From Bacteroidia bacterium (lineage in GTDB: Bacteria; Bacteroidota; Bacteroidia; Bacteroidales; F082): a DNA stretch of 64,000 nucleotides. The translations under genes and the position numbers were made by a program. Below the pieces are notes generated by a model, which saw nothing but the letters and a program-made list of their open reading frames with translations, searched no databases and was not told the origin of the DNA. The DNA is taken from assembly GCA_021287165.1 (NCBI GenBank), contig JAJTAY010000029.1, positions 1 to 64,000 of the forward strand, in the 5' to 3' direction. Positions 62,985 to 64,000 of this stretch are shown piece after piece (positions within the stretch are counted from its first letter, which is position 1; each line of letters opens with the position of its first letter).

Positions 62985-64000
62985 ATGAACAAAGACTCCC
63001 TGATAGGGTTTATCCTTATTGCCGTCATCCTCATCGGATATTCAATCTGGATGACGCCCTCGAAAGAAGAACTTGAACGTAGGCAACATAAGCTCGACTC
63101 CATAGCTCAGGTTAAACGTCAGCAGCAGCTTCAGCTTGATTCGCTGAAGATGCTATCCGAACAACAACAGGCTGAGCCGGTGGTTGTTGCCGACAAAATC
63201 GATGATACGGCGTCAGTTTTCAGGCAACTCAGCGATCGTTTTGGTTCGTTCGCAGCAGCAGCAATCGGTCAAGATCAATCCACTGTTGTAACCACCGATG
63301 AGCTTACCCTTTTCTTCTCGAATAAAGGTGGTTTCTTCCGTCAGGCCGGCCTCAACAAATACAAAACCTGGGATGGCCAAGCACTGCATTTGTTCGACAC
63401 GCTCCACAACAAATTCGATATCTCATTTTTCTCACGCAATCGTATTATCAATACTGCCGGACTCTATTTCGAACCATACCTGAATGGCAATCCTGTCAGC
63501 CCGGGACAAAGCATCAGAATTGCCGACAGTGCTACCTTTTCGATGCGATTGTATGCCAGCGATGAAGCGGGAAATAGGATTGATAATCAATATATTGAGT
63601 ATCAATATCGCATTCGCAACGGAGAGTACATGCTCAAGTTCGATGTTGTGACCAAGGGCATGAAGGATGTCATTGCGCAGAATACTTCGTTTTTGAACAT
63701 CGACTGGCAGGCCGACCTTTTGCAGCAGGAGCGTTCGGTGGACCAGTTCAACGGCTCTACCATCTATTTCAAACATCATAACGATGAAGTTGATTATCTG
63801 AGCGAAAACAAAGCCGACGAAAAGGTCATCAAGACGCGTGTAAAATGGGTTTCCTTTAAACAAAGGTTTTTCAGCGCCAGCCTCATTGCCGACGATGCCT
63901 TCGACAATGCCCTTTTGAAGGTAAACACTAAAGAAAGTCACCCCAATCCGCGCTATTTGCGAAGCGTGGAGGCGGCCATGGATGTCCCCTACAACCCAAC
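62985..64000 (+). CDS. yidC: Membrane protein insertase YidC (N-terminal part, cut by window end)
   Basis: The frame starts at the ATG at 62985 (MNKDSLIGFILIAVILIGYS) and stays open to the window edge, giving about 338 residues. An N-terminal transmembrane helix (about 5-22) is followed by a charged linker rich in Gln and the large periplasmic beta domain, with ELTLFFSNKGG and a late NVDQFNG-like (SVDQFNGSTI) stretch. The five-helix insertase core lies beyond the window. YidC inserts membrane proteins alone or with SecYEG. It follows pyrG by 73 bases. Confidence 0.93.
   Translation, partial: MNKDSLIGFILIAVILIGYSIWMTPSKEELERRQHKLDSIAQVKRQQQLQLDSLKMLSEQQQAEPVVVADKIDDTASVFRQLSDRFGSFAAAAIGQDQSTVVTTDELTLFFSNKGGFFRQAGLNKYKTWDGQALHLFDTLHNKFDISFFSRNRIINTAGLYFEPYLNGNPVSPGQSIRIADSATFSMRLYASDEAGNRIDNQYIEYQYRIRNGEYMLKFDVVTKGMKDVIAQNTSFLNIDWQADLLQQERSVDQFNGSTIYFKHHNDEVDYLSENKADEKVIKTRVKWVSFKQRFFSASLIADDAFDNALLKVNTKESHPNPRYLRSVEAAMDVPYNP

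Overview
The window looks like a chromosomal segment of a Bacteroidota bacterium, probably an uncultured Bacteroidales-like lineage. The markers are a type IX secretion (T9SS) C-terminal sorting domain, a GWxTD protein, DUF4199 proteins, SusC/Oar/FecA-type TonB receptors with N-terminal carboxypeptidase-regulatory-like domains, a short primary sigma factor of the Bacteroides type, WbqC, and promoters of the TAnnTTTGC class. Apart from the left end it reads as core genome with tightly packed operons.

Layout. 1-3740 is an accessory island that ends at a tRNA-Ser 3' end. It holds the C-terminal part of a DUF262/HNH-type protein with a HEPN-like tail, an orphan HsdM methylase, a C/A-rich tract, an IS1182-like transposase remnant, and an array of palindromic REP-like repeats. 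4013-7474 holds GWxTD, an LpxL-like acyltransferase and a GT2. 7476-12953 (minus) holds aroQ, tpx and a haem-type TonB receptor with small accessory genes. 13000-14080 holds tRNA-Lys, the tsaC/sua5 gene and the SRP RNA. 14256-19908 is a plus-strand run: DUF4199 x2, GT2, epimerase, rpe, receiver protein, pepD. It is followed by a 4.3 kb T9SS-exported PPC-repeat protein (minus), a 7TM histidine kinase, an M14 lipoprotein and clpB.

30905-33970 (minus) holds flavodoxin, a pseudo-receiver LuxR regulator with a hemerythrin protein, and a glycosyltransferase, then dprA (plus). 35121-39547 (minus) is a four-gene run of phosphoester enzymes plus an MFS transporter. Two large TonB receptors follow. The second (43192-45750) lies behind an FMN riboswitch with a terminator, which points to flavin-controlled outer-membrane uptake and is the most interesting signal in the window. 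Then come trxB with an unusual thioredoxin-like partner, an NlpC/P60 hydrolase, a 7TM-HD (PgpH-like) c-di-AMP phosphodiesterase, WbqC, two thioredoxins, a stand-alone transposase-type zinc ribbon, and the envelope operon dapF-GNAT-mltG-PMM-TPR. The right end holds a DegP/HtrA protease, the primary sigma factor, a long-form GAPDH, pyrG and the start of yidC.

All calls come from reading sequence, motifs and context; no database search was possible.
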